From contig JAKSXM010000002.1 of NCBI GenBank assembly GCA_022575985.1, positions 20,075,001-20,139,000 on the forward strand: a stretch of 64,000 nt of DNA. The letters run 5' to 3'. Positions within the stretch are counted from its first letter, which is position 1, and each line of letters starts with the position of its first letter. Made by a program: the position numbers and the translations under genes. This document shows, piece by piece, positions 1-13,292 of this stretch. The notes beneath the pieces were generated by a model, which did not search any database, was not told the origin of the DNA, and saw nothing but the letters and a program-made list of their open reading frames with translations. Source of the stretch: Anagrus nilaparvatae (lineage: Eukaryota > Arthropoda > Insecta > Hymenoptera > Mymaridae).

Positions 1-393
1 TTTCACTTTTATGTCAAAAACCGCGTTTTTCGTATCTGAACTACCCCAAATTTTTAAAATAACTTTTTAGGAAAATAAAATTAAAAAAAATAGATAAGAA
101 AATCTGATTGCCAGGGAGAAAAATCACTCCAAAAGAAAAAAAAACTTATCTTTATACGATGAAATTTAGCCAAGTTATCGTCAATTTAAGATTTTGCTCA
201 AATTCGTCTTAAAAAAGATTGAAATTTTATTGAAAAAAGCCTGTTTCTGAACTTTAAACATGCATTAATCGCTTGATTTTCAACGTAAAATAATAATTTT
301 ATTTAAAAATCGAATAATTTTTCAATGAGTATTCATTTCTTCAAGAAAAAAATCATTTTTATTGACTAAATTTCAATTTTTAGGTCCATTTTA

Positions 394-975
394 GTTACCA
401 TGAACTTGTATATCATGACGTATCCTGTAGGATATTTTTCACGTCAAAGGCTTAAATAAATATTGCATAAAAAATATTAATTTGCTTAGTAAACAAATAT
501 AAATTCTTCTTAAAACCATCCATTTTTTTAGATTAATTGAATTTATTAGATCCAAAGAAAAAAAAATTTGTTCACCGTAACCCGAATTTTTTTTCAGTGT
601 AAAATGGATACCATATACATTTTAAAACAGAAAATTGTAAAAGTTTTAAATAAATTAAACCTAAAAATATATAGTTTGCGTCTCGGTTTGCGTTTTATTT
701 CAAAATAAATAATTTTAGATTTTAGATAAAAATTTTTTTTAAAATTATTTCAACCTAAATGACAATTATGACAACTTTATTATATTTAAAAACAAAGACA
801 AATATAAATTTTGTTAAAAGGTAATAAATTTTCTTTTTTAAAATAAAATTTTAATTTTAATCCTTAATCCTATGTAAATTTTTTTATTACCCTGCTTATT
901 TTAAGTAATATATTCAATTTTTTTTATTACTAAATTTTTTCATGAAAATTGTTTGTCGCGACACTGTCTACAATA
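394..975 (+). repeat. Dispersed repeat, copy 1
   Basis: This stretch matches 15747-16358 in the same orientation. Shared blocks include GTTACCATGAACT at the left end, ATCATGACGTATCCTG, TTTTTCAGTGTAAAATG in the middle and TTGTCGCGACA near the right end. The copies differ by small indels and point changes. I see no open reading frame. It is probably a non-autonomous transposon or an old fragment of one; the family is not recognised. Confidence 0.75.
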
Positions 976-1299
976 AATTACAAAAAAAAACCGAAAAAAC
1001 AAGACGGGTAGATCACTATCATAAGTCGAACCGGCATTCAGAGGCTTAACTAAGTGTCACGTAACGTTAAGGCGTGCAACACGCATACAAAAATTAGTAG
1101 ATAAATATAGCCAAAATTACGATTTTGTTAACAAAATTTATTTTGGTTAAAAGTTACTTTAAATTTTTAGTAAAATTTACTATTCTTTATTTGTAAAAGT
1201 AAAATTTCAAGAGTAAAGAACGGCCTGAATTGCATGAAAATTACTACAATTTAGGATATTCTGTTTTAAACAAGTAATCATATTATGCGTTTTTTATTT

Positions 1300-1950
1300 G
1301 CTAGTAACGACAAAAGACGTTTTTCCGGCTACGCAGCAGCCAGAAATAGAACATTACAAACCATGGCCAGAAAAACAAAAGAATAGCCAAGTTCGTATAT
1401 TATTTTTCTTGTTAGCAGTCAGAAAGTATACGTATTTCCCAACCATATATCGCACGTTTCGAAAATAATGTAAAAACATAAAAAATTTTTTGCCCTCAGC
1501 CATAAAAAAAGAATTTTCTCAGATCGCAGTTTACCATCCTTGGTTTTGCCTCTTAATGCAATTTACGCGCAAACTGGACCATTCTTTATTTTTCTCGCCA
1601 TTGATGAAGAAAAATGGTATACCACCCTTGTCCATAAATAAGAAATGACCCAAATCGCAGTTTACCAACCTCGGGAGGTAAATTAAGTGTGATTTGGGCC
1701 ATTCATAACTTTCCTGGACATGGGCACGTAATATACAATTTGTGCCCTAGGATAAAAGCAAAAAGCGCATCTTTGCCGGATGCTATGCGTCGAGAATTAT
1801 GGATTTCCTGGCCACTGAAAAGAAAATAAATATTTTATTCTTTCTGTAATTGCATGCAAAAAAACGAGTATACATCCTTTAAACATATAAGAAAAAAATG
1901 CGCTAAAACGCAGTTTACGTGTAATTTAGGATTATTATGTATTTAATAAA
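1300..1950. repeat. Degenerate short palindromic repeats upstream of the homeobox gene
   Basis: Nothing coding is visible from 976 to 2560. The segment holds several copies of a short motif containing GCAGTTTAC (near 1526, 1656 and 1911). At 1647-1700 it forms an imperfect palindrome running from GACCCAAATC to GATTTGGGCC. This looks like decayed MITE sequence. A CTATAAA run near 2429 could be a TATA-like element for the downstream gene, but that is weak. Confidence 0.4.
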
Positions 1951-2560
1951 ATGGGTGATACACAGAAAAAATGTTGCAACCGCCATTATTTTTTAAACAT
2001 CTACCTGTCCTTTTTTAACTTACTTATGAGGCCGCCAAGTTTTTTAGGCTACCACATGCAATTCAATACAATATCAACAACCAATCAGAAATTGACACCC
2101 CGGTATTTAATCTCTCAAACCACGTCCTGTAAAGGAAAAAAGAGAGAAATGGACAAATGGAAGAATATTTTCTGATGAGCGCGCAGGTAGAAATGAGATA
2201 GAACATAACGAAGGGTGGTTCTGCTCCATCCCCACTTTTAGATTTTGAAGTTTTTCATTCTCCCGCCACTATACACTTTTTAAAATCAGCTCCGGGATGG
2301 ACCAACCCCTCATATATATTATTTAAAAAAAATTTTCACAAGAAATCTCAGTTTTATTTTAAACCTGCACCTGTCTGCATGAGTCTCTGCAACAATTTAA
2401 AATTTATTCACAAAGTGTGCTATAATTCTATAAACTATAATTGTGTTTTCGTGGTTTACGTCACAGTTAAAAAAGTGCAGGTGTTATTAAATAAAATAAA
2501 AAATAATAGCTAAAAAAATCAATTCTAAAATTTCTGTGACTCAAATTCGAACTGATCTTT

Positions 2561-5500
2561 ATGATGGAAGGATATTCACAGTCTAATGCTACCCAGCAGT
2601 ACCATAATTTTTATAGTCAGCAACATAACTATTTTCAGAGTTATTTACTCCAAAATATACATGATGCACAACTAGCTCGAAATATGCAACCTTCATTTTA
2701 TCAGACTTTTCCGACGGCAATTGTAAATGGACCAATGCAACCTGGAAATGCGGCAGACGTGGTCCATTCTTTGGGACAATCGTTAAATCCTGGCTCTGCA
2801 CAAGGTAAATTTTTTTATCATACTTAAAATATAAAAATTTTATTATTTGACTATCATTTTTTTTATAAAAAATAAATTCGATTCTGTAAAATATTCACTG
2901 AAGCTATAAGAAAGAATTTTTTTTACTTTAGCTGCTACGATAGAATACATTCGATATTTTACCTTTTAAATGGATTTTAAACCGAATTGGTTGAAAATTC
3001 AGCAAATTTTTAAAAATTCAACCAATAAACTAAAAATTTAACGAAATAGTTGAATTTTTAACTAATGCACCGTTAATAGAAAATGAGAAAATTAAATGAG
3101 TGACGTAATCGGGTGCATTAAAATTATAAATTGCTTAGTGTAAGAAAAAATTATCTCATTTTTCAAAGTTTAGACAGCAAAGTGCATAATAGTTTTTCTC
3201 CTAAAAAATTGAAATGTTCATAATGAATTTTAATTTTTTTATCTTATTTAAATTTAATTTCGAATTTTGAATTGTAAAAATTAATTACATTTTGCGGGAA
3301 AAAAAATTACATAAAAGCAATAGAATTTCTGGGCTTGGAAGCGTCTTGAATTTTTTTTTGGATTAAACTTTGCTTATTTTTAGCAGATAACGTGGGTCCC
3401 CAAATTTTTTTTATAAATCATGGTGCAAAGCGCAGAATCTCATTTTTAAAAGAGATTGATAATAATAATAATAATTTTAAAAAAATGATTTTTTACAGTA
3501 AATCCAGGAAAACGGCAGCGTCGTCCAAGAACACAATATACGAAAGATCAAATCGATGTGTTGGAGTATTATTTCAATATCATAAGAAACCCAAAAATTG
3601 AGTTTATTAGGGAAGTAATCGCAAAAAGAATTGGGATACCGGAAACAACACTGAAGGTAATTCACGATATTATTTAGATATAATTTTATCATTTTCATGA
3701 ACCAATTTTTATCTTTTTGTGTCGATGTACATTTTGATTATTATTTTTTGCTTAAAATTTTTTTAAAATTAAAATAAATTTTTACAAAAAGTAAATATTA
3801 GGTTGCGCAAAAAAAATTATATTTAAAATTATATTAATTATATTTCAGTTCGGTGTCAAAGAGTTCGTTTCTAATACCACCATTTATTATAAATTTTACC
3901 CAATTTTTTTGATTTTGTTAACTTAAATTTTATCGTAATTTTAAAAATGTCAATTTTTGATAAAATCATAGTTTTATCCAGATAAGGGTAAATTTGCGTA
4001 GATTTGCCTAACTGAGTTTATTGTTTTTAAAAAATCAACTTGTAAATACCCAAATTATAAAGTCTGAAAATGGTCTAAAATTAAATTCACTTTCCTTCCG
4101 TTTAATTTTTCGCGTTATAAAACAGAGGCTTTATAATTTAAAATCAAAATTTTATCCTAATTTTCGCAAAAAATTTTCTTAAGGTGTTAAGAGCGTTAGG
4201 ATTTTGCCTATCGGCATCCTTGTCTTACTTATGTAAAAAAATACGGAATGCAACTTTAAATAAATAAAAAATTTTTTTCAATAATACTTAATTATTACTA
4301 TTCAAAGCTTAAAAATGAATTTTATTAACTTAAATTTTGGCATTAAATAAATTATTTATTATTTAAACAATATTATTTAATTATTTATAAAGAAAACAAA
4401 TAAATAAAAAAATATAATAAATGACTCTACCTCAATAGCAGAATAAACGTTAATTTTTTGTACATTTTTTTAAGTAAAACCATAAAAAATGACGGTCGAT
4501 TGTAAATTTTAAGGTCTCTTTTTATTTATTAGGACTTTATTTATCAACTCATAAAAAAAAATATCTGAGTTTTGTATTTTAAATGCTTTTTTTTCATTTT
4601 TTAAAATTCCCCATAAGAGCCTGTGTTAATTTATTTTTATTTATTTATTTTCTCAAAAACTATTCGGTCAATTATAAAAAAAAAATACTTGTAAAATTAA
4701 ATTATGTTTACTTTACTTTCTCCAAGTTTCAGCTTTTTTTTGCATTTTAATTCTACCGCTCTTAAGACCTTAATTCTAAAAATTATTCTTCAGTTTTGTC
4801 ATATTTTTGTCGTTAAACTACCTTAAGCATTTTTATTTAGGACCACCAATTTCATTCCCATGATTTTTTTTCAATAATATGAGCTTTTGTACTTTTTTAA
4901 ATTTGTATATAATTAACAACTTTTTTTAAGATTTCTATTTTTTTCTTTAAGCTCCCAATAAAGTTCCATTAAAAAATCTATGTTTTAGTTAAAACTAGTT
5001 TAATTAAATAATTTACCGTAAATTTATTCGAAACTTTTGCGAACTTTTTCAAAAAATTCGAATGTTTAAAATCGAATATAAAAAAGTAATACAAATGAAT
5101 GACTTCTTTCTGAATCTAATTCACGACCTTCAAAACAACTTAATCTCCTCTACATTTGCCACAAAAATCCAAAATTAATAATTTATATAATATAAGTTTC
5201 ATTCTCTTTTAAATAAATAACACTGAACTTTAGCAAATCCCCGCTTAAGTGCTTACTGTTATCGCCCTACCAATTTCAATCAACATATGACCAATGACCT
5301 AAATATCATTGTTAGGGTTTAATAAAATTTTGCGGAGATAAGCCCACTATTCCATTGCCTAAATTAGAAACGACTCTTGATGATTTTACGCCAAAAAAAT
5401 CTATATCCAGTTTGTGAACTCACAACCAAAAAATGGAACATGTTTAAATTATTATTTTGAATCTTGAAGCCTATAATTATAGTCCATAAGCCAAAAAAAA

Positions 5501-6237
5501 ACATCATTTTAAGCTCCTAAAATCCTTATTATTTTATACCCATTAATCGAAATTATTATAAATTGAAATTATATTAAGAATAATTTGAATCCCTAAACTC
5601 AAATTATTCTAAGTCCATTTGACCTCCACCCAAATATGGCACATTTGACCCCCCGCCCCCGAATGACATGCTTAAAATATCCCCCTATCTATAAACATGT
5701 TCCATATTAATAATAACCAGTTTACCATTTAGATTATTATTATTATTATTATTAAGATAAATTATATAAATAATAACATTAAAATTATTTTTTTAAATTT
5801 AATTTTCATAGAACTGGTTCAAGAATCGTAGAGTTAAAGCTAAAAAGCAGGAACAAAAACTAGCTCAGAACAAACTCCAGCAGCAAGCTAAGCAAGAATC
5901 CCAAAACATTCAATTACCAGCACCATCACCAGATTCAACGGAAATATTATGCAGTACGAGTGACGTATCACCATTAAGGCGTGTGTCGTCAGTATTATCT
6001 GATGTTTCATCTTCAAATTCTCCACCAAGTCCTTGTATGTATCCAGCAATGGACCAAATGCATCATTATGCGACCATTCTAGAATCATGGACCACATCTA
6101 ATAAAATTCAGCATGGGGAAATACCACATATAAGCCTGCATAAAACCACCAAGACTGATTATCCTTATAATCATTATTATGATCAATTCCACAAGGAACA
6201 TCAACCAAGTCCATATCTTACTACTTTATTAAAATAG
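2561..6237 (+). CDS. Divergent K50 paired-like homeobox gene (Otx/ocelliless-like)
   Basis: Three exons (2561-2804, 3499-3656, 5812-6237; phases 1 and 0) give a 275-residue protein, a putative sequence-specific nuclear transcription factor. The N-terminal 81 residues are Gln/Asn/Tyr-rich. The homeodomain occupies about residues 88-148: RRPRTQYTKDQ, then QIDVLE in helix 1, and NWFKNRR in helix 3. Lysine at position 50 and the Q-[IL]-D-V-L-E motif are typical of the Otx class; Gsc and Pitx also have K50. The intron lies before NWF, the common 46/47 site of paired-class homeoboxes. Odd points: spacing from Pro26 to the helix-2 Arg is one residue longer than normal (61-residue domain), and position 47 is Asn instead of Val/Ile. 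The tail is Ser/Pro/His/Tyr-rich without a recognised Otx tail. AATAAA occurs at 6587. A diverged otd paralogue is the best call; orthology is unproven. Confidence 0.85.
5401..5708 (-). repeat. GGAACATGTT-bounded repeat element, inverted copy in homeobox intron 2
   Basis: The left end (CCAGTTTGTG..CACAACC..ATGGAACATGTT) is the reverse complement of the right end of related copies near 17412, 22988 and 27891; the right end is AACATGTTCCAT near 5695. The interior carries reversed 'ctaaactcaaattattctaag' type motifs and a C-rich block, as in the other copies read backwards. It lies in the 2.2-kb intron that splits the homeobox. Confidence 0.65.
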
Positions 6238-7945
6238 ATAAAATAGATAAAAATTTATTAATCTTATGATACTATTTAAATTTACAAATTAAAAATCAAA
6301 AATTTTTAACCATTATTATTTACCGGTTATTTTATTGTATTAAAAAAAATTGTATTTCCCGATTTTTATTTTTTTTTTGATTTTGTATTATTATAGTTTT
6401 TTATAAGTAAAAATATGTATTTATACTGTCACATTATTTACAATTATTATTAGATTTGTAATAATTATTTTAATATTGTATATTAACTTTTTTTTGTTGA
6501 TAAATTTAAATTTAATATATTTGCAATATGATATTAAATATAGACATATTACTATTATTATTATTAGTACTTAATGGATAATAAAAAATAAACTTATAAC
6601 TGATTTGTGCATCCATGTTAATAGAAAATTATTTAATGATAAGTAAAAAATTTTTGTAAATATTATAAGAGGGTAATCCATGCATTATATAGACAAAAGG
6701 AGTTTTAATTTTCTTATAAAAGGGTTTTTATATGTAAATTTTGTAATTTATTTTATTTTAAGGGGTATGGGTCAAAAAAGCCAAGTATGGCTTGTATGAT
6801 TACGTATGTCTTACGTAATTTATGGATATAGCCCCTTAATATGTAGTTAATTAAGTTAGAAAAAAAATTAAATTGTAAAATATCATTATTTTAAAGTTTT
6901 ACATGTATCGAGGATAAAAAATTAAAAAAATCAATTTTATAAATAAGGAGACAGTACAAAATTTCTCCCAAGTTCCTGTATTTAAAACTAATTAATTGAT
7001 ATATTGTAAATGTCTATTCAATAAAAATAAATAAATTAGTGATTATAAAATATTGTTTTTATTAATTTTATTGTTTTAAACTTGAACCTAACCTACCTGC
7101 AATACAGAAAAATGATGCTTAGAATAAGTAAGTAAAAAATGGTAAAAATAGTGATCATCAATCCCATTTTTGCAGCTTTTACTATAGCCCAAGATTTTAC
7201 ATTAATTTTAAAAATTATTATTGAAATATTTCATTCATTTTTTGAGTTTTAAATAATTGCTTGCACAATTTAATTATATTTCAATTTCAAAAGAAATTTT
7301 TTTTTAACTAGGGGGCAAGCCCCTTGAATCATATTTAAGGTTTAATCGAAATAAAACTGGTTTAATTCATAAATAAAAACAATAGTACAGTAAAATGTCA
7401 ATATCAAATAATTAACTTTTTTCATATCTAATAAACCATAGTATTATTTTTATTTTCAAAATTTGTCTCAAGAAAAAAATATTGCATTATTGACCCTTGG
7501 TGCTGCGCACCTCCAGAACTAATGGAATAAATAATGAAAAAATCAGCGCAACCAATCACAACACGAATAAATTAAACGAAAAATTATGTCACATGAGTTT
7601 TTTAGAGATAGAAACTAATTGTTTGAGTTTTCAACCAATAACTGCGTAATTCGACCAATCGGTTGAATATTTAATCAATTGGTTGGATTTTCAACCGATT
7701 TTGATTTAATATTCAACCAAATGCTAAAATACAACATAAAAAGGATTTTATTATAATGCAGGGTAAAAAATGATTAGGGCATCCATTAAAGGTCGTATTA
7801 TTTAATAATCGTAATTACAAATGTCTTAAAACTTACGCATACAATTTTCAATATTTTAAAAAATTTTTATAAAAAATTTTCTTTACGTTAGAAGTAATTT
7901 GAATTCATTTATGCATGTAGAAAACAATCCACTTGCTTTTTTTAG
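6238..7945. other. A+T-rich intergenic region, no gene seen
   Basis: This is the 3' flank of the homeobox gene, with AATAAA signals at 6587 and near 7019. Beyond it I see only A/T-rich sequence with scattered short repeats, such as the Q/N-like 'accgatt/ggttgaat' blocks at 7630-7730. No exon with good coding character was found. Confidence 0.5.
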
Positions 7946-8566
7946 GACCAGGTTGCAAAGTACCAGGCATAAAATAGTTCAGCATTAACTTATTTATACA
8001 AATTTAGTTATAAAGAAGAAAAATCTATTGTGGAAACTTTAATAAACAAAACTTACGAAGGTGAAATTTCAAATTATTTTTTAATATTAAAATCGCTGAA
8101 ATATAATAACAGCTAATGTAGGTGTTGGTCATGCAGATGAAATAACTTATTTATTTACAAATGAACTATTAAGAACTCACAATGTTACTGAAAATGATAA
8201 AAGTTCTAGCAAATATAAAATGATGAATCGAATGATAGACATGTGGACTAGTTTTGCCAAAACAGGGTATTCTCATTTTAAATACACTTACTCTACAGTC
8301 AAATCACAGTTTTGTTTGTATAGTTGTCCCTGGGTCTTTCATCAGATTTGATTTAGTCTAGGTTTTTTGGGTCCCTGATAAATCTATCTAGAAAAATTTT
8401 GTACTTGGCCCTTAAATATGCAAAAATTATACCTCTAAAAAGCAGTATTTTTATATAAATTTTATGTTGTTGTATAAAGAGCATCCCGGAATATTAGGGG
8501 AAAATCTGCACCAAAATAAAATCTAAAAAACCTTTTGCAGATTTTGTATACATAAAAAAATAAATA

Positions 8567-8994
8567 CACTGTAAAAAGTAACTTTCTTATATTAACAAAA
8601 AAATTAGAACATTTACGAAAAATTAGTAAATTTTCGAAAAAATTTGTAATTATTCGATAAAAATCGTAAATTTACTAAATTTAGTACATTAAAAAAAAAA
8701 TTCGAGTATTCTCGATTTTTTTTTGTGAATTTGCAAGAAAAATTAGTTTAAAATTATTTTTTTTCGAAAATTTACAAAAAATAGTTGTAAATTTCCGAAA
8801 AATATTTGCGAATTTACAATTTTTTTCGTAAATTCACAAAAAAAAAACGAGAATACTCGAATTTTTCGATAATATACTAAATTTCGTAAATTTACGATTT
8901 TTATCGAATATTTACAAATTTTTTTGAAAATTTACTAATTTTTCGAAAACATTCTATTTTTTTTGTTAATTTAGAAAAGTTAATTTTTACAGTG
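8567..8994. mobile_element. Palindromic MITE with TA target duplication
   Basis: The ends are CACTGTAAAAAGT and its near complement (TTTTTACAGTG). Almost the whole element folds back on itself through blocks such as TCGTAAATTTAC and CGAGTATTCTCG. It is flanked by TA on both sides (8565-8566, 8995-8996), as expected for a Tc1/mariner-type non-autonomous element. It has no coding sequence and sits in the last intron of the carboxylesterase relic. Confidence 0.8.
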
Positions 8995-9352
8995 TAGTTC
9001 ATTAACATTTTTTTTACTAGCTGTCTTTAAGGAGGTAGGAGGAGCAAAAACATTTTTTCCAAAAGTTATATATATATAATATCTCTGGTTTCAAGTCAAA
9101 AATTAACTTTGCTTATACTAAGCGCATCCTTAAATTAAAAAATACTGATAACTAAAATTAACAAATTTAGGTTATTTTTATGCTCATGAAAACTGTTGTC
9201 AAGAAACCCAGATATTTAAGTAACCAATCTTGAAAAAATGGCATTAATTTGATCATTTTAGCTTCAGTTCCAAAATTTTTCAAAAAATACCCCTAAAAAT
9301 AAATAGTTTTTGCTGATTTAAGGGGTTTCCCTTATTTTCTAGCTACTTTGGA

Positions 9353-9440
9353 CCCCGGATTCGTATTCAGCGACTCAAAAAACCTATAGAAGTCTTTTTC
9401 TGAATATGGTTGTTGCTGTCAAACCAATTACCGCGATTTG
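9353..9440 (+). repeat. Copy of the CAGCGAC..AAAAAACCTAT repeat motif
   Basis: A block with GACCCCGGATTCGTATTCAG followed by CGACTCAAAAAACCTATAG recurs in both orientations at about 14012, 14150, 16366, 17630, 17730, 17860, 17900, 56386 and 56545. It marks a widespread repeat family in this genome. It is non-coding. Confidence 0.55.
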
Positions 9441-9799
9441 CCTGGAGATATCGTTGGGATCGAATTGACTTATATTTTTCAAATACTTTACCCCACTTAT
9501 AATCAAAATTTCAGTATTATTTTTGTTCTATAGCGCATACTTCGTATGAAAGCTATAGCTATTTATTTACTTTGCTTCCTTCGTAAGATCATTTTAATCT
9601 GTTCAAAATTGTGTTTATGTTTATATAAAAAGGTTTGATAAGAGTCTTTGTTAAGTACAGTTACTAGTTATATATATTTTTATAAACATTAATTATAAAA
9701 ACGTTGTCACGAATCTATTGTTTCGAAATCATTGAATTAGGCAAAACAAAAGATAAAAAATTTATCTTATATTAAAAGATAGTATTATACGTCTTCAAA

Positions 9800-11700
9800 A
9801 TGAGTGCAAGAGGTAACTACAAAAAATTATTCAATTAAAATAGACTTGTGAATAAGTTATAACTTTATTTTATTTAGGTGATGAACCACAACCCGAAACA
9901 ACAATAGAATGCCTCCATGATTACTGCTTGATGCATGTTTTTCAATATTTAACAATGGAAGAAAAAATTGAAATAGAACTGGTGTGTAAAAATTGGAAAC
10001 GAGTTAGTAGATTAACGTGGAGTCATATTAAAAATTTTAAAGCAGCAAAATTCCCTTTTTCTACTTCTGAATATGACGATGAAAATCACATATGTGACAA
10101 TGACGTAAAGAAAAACACAAGTTTTATTATGAATATTTTGAAAAGAGGTGGTTCATACATTGTTCGAATGGCTATTAATACTTCAAATGATGCCGTAAAC
10201 TTTAAATTTATTTTGTCCAAAATACCTACTTTCTGTTGTAATATAACAGAACTGCATATTTGGGACCCAACCAAATTATTTACTGATGAAAATTTAAAAA
10301 GAATATTTTTAAAAAATACGATGATAAAGAAGATAAAGCTAGGTAACTTAAAAATTAAAAGTGATTGTTTGTTGTACTTGGATGCGAACAAGATCGAAGA
10401 AATCTGTATTGAAAAGAGTCAATTTGAATCAAAGGGTTTTTATCATGGCTTTCTAGCCAACTTAAGAAATTTAAAAGTATTTAGAATGGTTAATACTGTT
10501 AAAATAAAAGAATCATTAGAAGCTCTTTTAATGAGTAAATGTGATAAAATTACTGAAATCGAAATAAATTTACTGTTCTTTGAAGGTTATCAAGAAAATT
10601 TTGTTAATGCATTAACGTATTTATTGACAAAACAGAAAAATATTTCTATAATCAACTTAGAAAGTATATTGATTAATAGCGAATTTTTAGAAAAATTACC
10701 ACTTCAATTACAAGAAGTTAAATTTTATCGTAGGATGTCAGCTGATTACAAAAATTTAAACCTGACCTCATTTTTATCAAAGCGACCAAATATTCAAAGG
10801 CTTTCTCTCGGAAATGTTTCGATAAATGAGAGATTCACAAATTTCCATGCCCATGAAGTTACACCAGGAAAAATACTTGAGGCTTTTACATTTAATTTCG
10901 ATCATATGCAATCGAAAGAAGTTGCTTATGATCTATCGCTATTTTTATCCAGGCATAAGATTCGGGAAATCAATTTGTTCAAAGTACCAATCAATGAAAA
11001 ATTAATGGTAAACTTATCAAAAAATGTTGAAGAATTAAATTTAAATTTAATTCGCCCGGATGATTGTCAAATCTGGTCCAAATGTTTTATTCCACTTCAA
11101 AGCCTCCTGAAATTTTCAGGTAGCTTTGAAAATATGAATCAAAATATTTTGCTAGGTATAACAGATTTTATTAACCCAAGAATTAAAGAAATTTACATTA
11201 GTTTTGATAACTATGTGTCATTAGATGATGATTCAACAAGCTTGAGGTTCAATAGATTGCAAGATCTTGAATCTTTTACTTTTTCGAATAATTCTTGTGA
11301 TGATTTTGATGTGAATTTAAAAATTAATGTTGACTATATTTTAAAAGATTTATCAGCGTGCAATAATTTGAAGAAGTTAACTATTAGATATTGTAATATT
11401 AGTGAAATCGCATTTAAAGCTATATGCAATCTTACAAATTTGATTGAATTAGATATGGGTGTTTCAGGAGTCGTTGAAAATGAACTATTTAGCGAGCTTA
11501 TAAAGAAACTCTTGAATTTAAAAAAATTGATAATTAATGAATTCGTTCTAGTGACTAACAATTTGATGAAAATAGCGAGTGCAATAAAATGCAAAAGAGG
11601 AGACACTCATGTGTTAAAAATAGATATTTTTAATTGCGATAGTTTTGAAGTATTTAAAAATGAACCTTTGATTCAAATATGTGATTGGGATTTTGATTAA
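9800..11700 (+). CDS. F-box/leucine-rich-repeat protein A
   Basis: A tiny first exon (9800-9812, MSAR plus one base) splices to 9878-11700, giving 611 residues. The F-box is at residues 14-52 (IECLHDYCLMHVFQYL, then VCKNWKR and LTW), the Skp1-binding motif of SCF ubiquitin ligases. The rest is a run of irregular leucine-rich repeats with the L-x-x-L-x-L-x-x pattern (for example NLKKLTI, NLIELDM, NLKKLII near the end), probably the substrate-binding solenoid. There is no signal peptide or membrane segment, so a cytosolic or nuclear adaptor is likely. The two-exon model is preferred because it adds the start of the F-box and an ATG; the internal frame alone would begin at a Leu codon. The gene lies inside an intron of the carboxylesterase relic, same strand. 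Its homologues are at 32079-33521 and 36310-38314. Confidence 0.85.
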
Positions 11701-12049
11701 ATTTTTTTTTAAAAATTCTAGGAAATAATATTTTGTCTTCAATTATTTATTAAATCATTATAATGTCAGAACTTTGTTTCTTTAACTTATTTTTAGATAA
11801 TAATTCTTTATGATTTGTAATATCTATGTGATTCAATAATAAATAATAAATAATATCTAAATGTTGTATAGATTTTTGAACTATAAGTAACCTTCTAGCA
11901 ACCCTTTCTCCTCTAAATATAGTATATATTTTAAAAAATAGATTTTGAGTGTCAATGTAGTTTGTATGCACTAGCTAGCGCTAGCAGTATCAAAACCAAA
12001 TATTTTTTGCCAATGTTCGTTTTTTCTTTAAAAATGAAAACAATCACCT

Positions 12050-12291
12050 GAGGGTAGAAAATATATCATTGCTGCATCGAAAACTGAAAATTTAAGGTCT
12101 CGACAGATGCGTCGTGTACCGTACTGTACCAAGAGGTTGGAAAGCCAATCAAATTTGGCGTACCGAAGCGTACCGAGATTTGATTGGTTTCCGATCTCTC
12201 GGTATACGGTGTGGTGCGCGAGCATCTGTCCAGGCCTTTAATATTCATTACACGCCGTGACCATGAGATCATCTACTTAATTCTACCCTCG
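12050..12291. mobile_element. Foldback element, GC-richer than its surroundings
   Basis: The ends GAGGGTAGAA and TTCTACCCTC are inverted. Inside them AGGTCTCGACAGATGCG pairs with CGCGAGCATCTGTCCAGGCCT, and CCAATCAAATTTGG.. pairs with ..GATTTGATTGG around the centre. It has no real ORF. It looks like a MITE or a long hairpin. Confidence 0.65.
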
Positions 12292-13170
12292 AGCGATTAT
12301 TATTTTATACCTTGGGTAAAAAATGCCTATTTTCTACCCTAGCAAGACGGAATTTTCGCTTATAAGCAAAACTATGTTTTAAATTACGGGACAAAATGTG
12401 GGGTTCGACTTTTGCATGCAAAGTCAAAACCAATATTTTGTCCCTTATTTAAAAAATAGCTAATTCTATTTAATAAAATCACTCACTCGTGCACACAGCT
12501 GCATAACCTATTCTTTTTCTGTTTCTTACAAGTAGCTATTTTTTCCAGCTACATAGAGGATGCATACCTTGGTTAATATTTAATATCATTAAATTTAAAT
12601 ATCTGAGCCCGTGAAAATCAGGAGAAAATTTAATGTTTTTTGTCAGTACCACCCTGAGAAGACACAGTGGTGAAAAATCGTTAGAGAAAAAAGTTATAGT
12701 TCAGGCGACGCGACGGAGAAAAAGCCGGTAACCGACAAAATTTGAAAAATTAATATTTTTTAATTTTTGCATTGTTTATGAGTATACCTTTCATGAAAAA
12801 TAACTTTATTTCTAAACCAAAAATTTCGGTAAAAAAATTAGGATTTAAAAATAGCTAAATTAATCGTTTTCAAAGTAAAATCCGACAACTCCTTACATTA
12901 AATTAAAGTAAAAACCTATAACTCCACAGAAAGTAAATGTGATAGAGAAAGATAGAAGATACGAAGATTTTAGAAATTTTTTTCTATTCTATTGTCGCTC
13001 TAGGCACCACCCACTGTACTTTCGTGGTGTTTCATTCTTATAATTAGAGAAAAATACTACAAGTCCACTGGAGTTGTAGGATTATTCCTTGAATAGAATT
13101 AAAAAACCTGTTTATTTTATAAATAAATAAAAAATTAAAAAAAAAATATACAGGTGTTAATATAGTATTT

Positions 13171-13292
13171 TAAGTATCAAGGGCGTAAAGGTTTCGGCAC
13201 TAGCGTGAGCACTTGCACGAGTGCTCGGCGAAGCCGGGCACGAGTGATAAGTGTTCACGCTCGTGTCTAAAGTATTTCGCCCATGATGCTTA
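13171..13292. repeat. GC-rich perfect-style hairpin
   Basis: This island is much richer in G+C than its flanks. GGGCGTAAAGGTTTCGGCAC pairs with GTGTCTAAAGTATTTCGCCC, then GCGTGAGCACTTGCACGAGTG pairs with the mirror half around a CGGCGAAGCCG centre. Flanking AAGTATCA/TGATGCTT also pair. A related G+C-rich motif (CACGAG, GCATGCA) occurs at 12400-12500 and 15230-15330. It is probably a transposon end or foldback unit and not a gene. Confidence 0.6.

Noticed and set aside
3383..3498. Alternative homeobox exon 2 start at the AG near 3384
   Set aside because: It would put stop codons in the homeodomain frame; the TTTTTTACAG at 3498 keeps phase 1 and the conserved domain.
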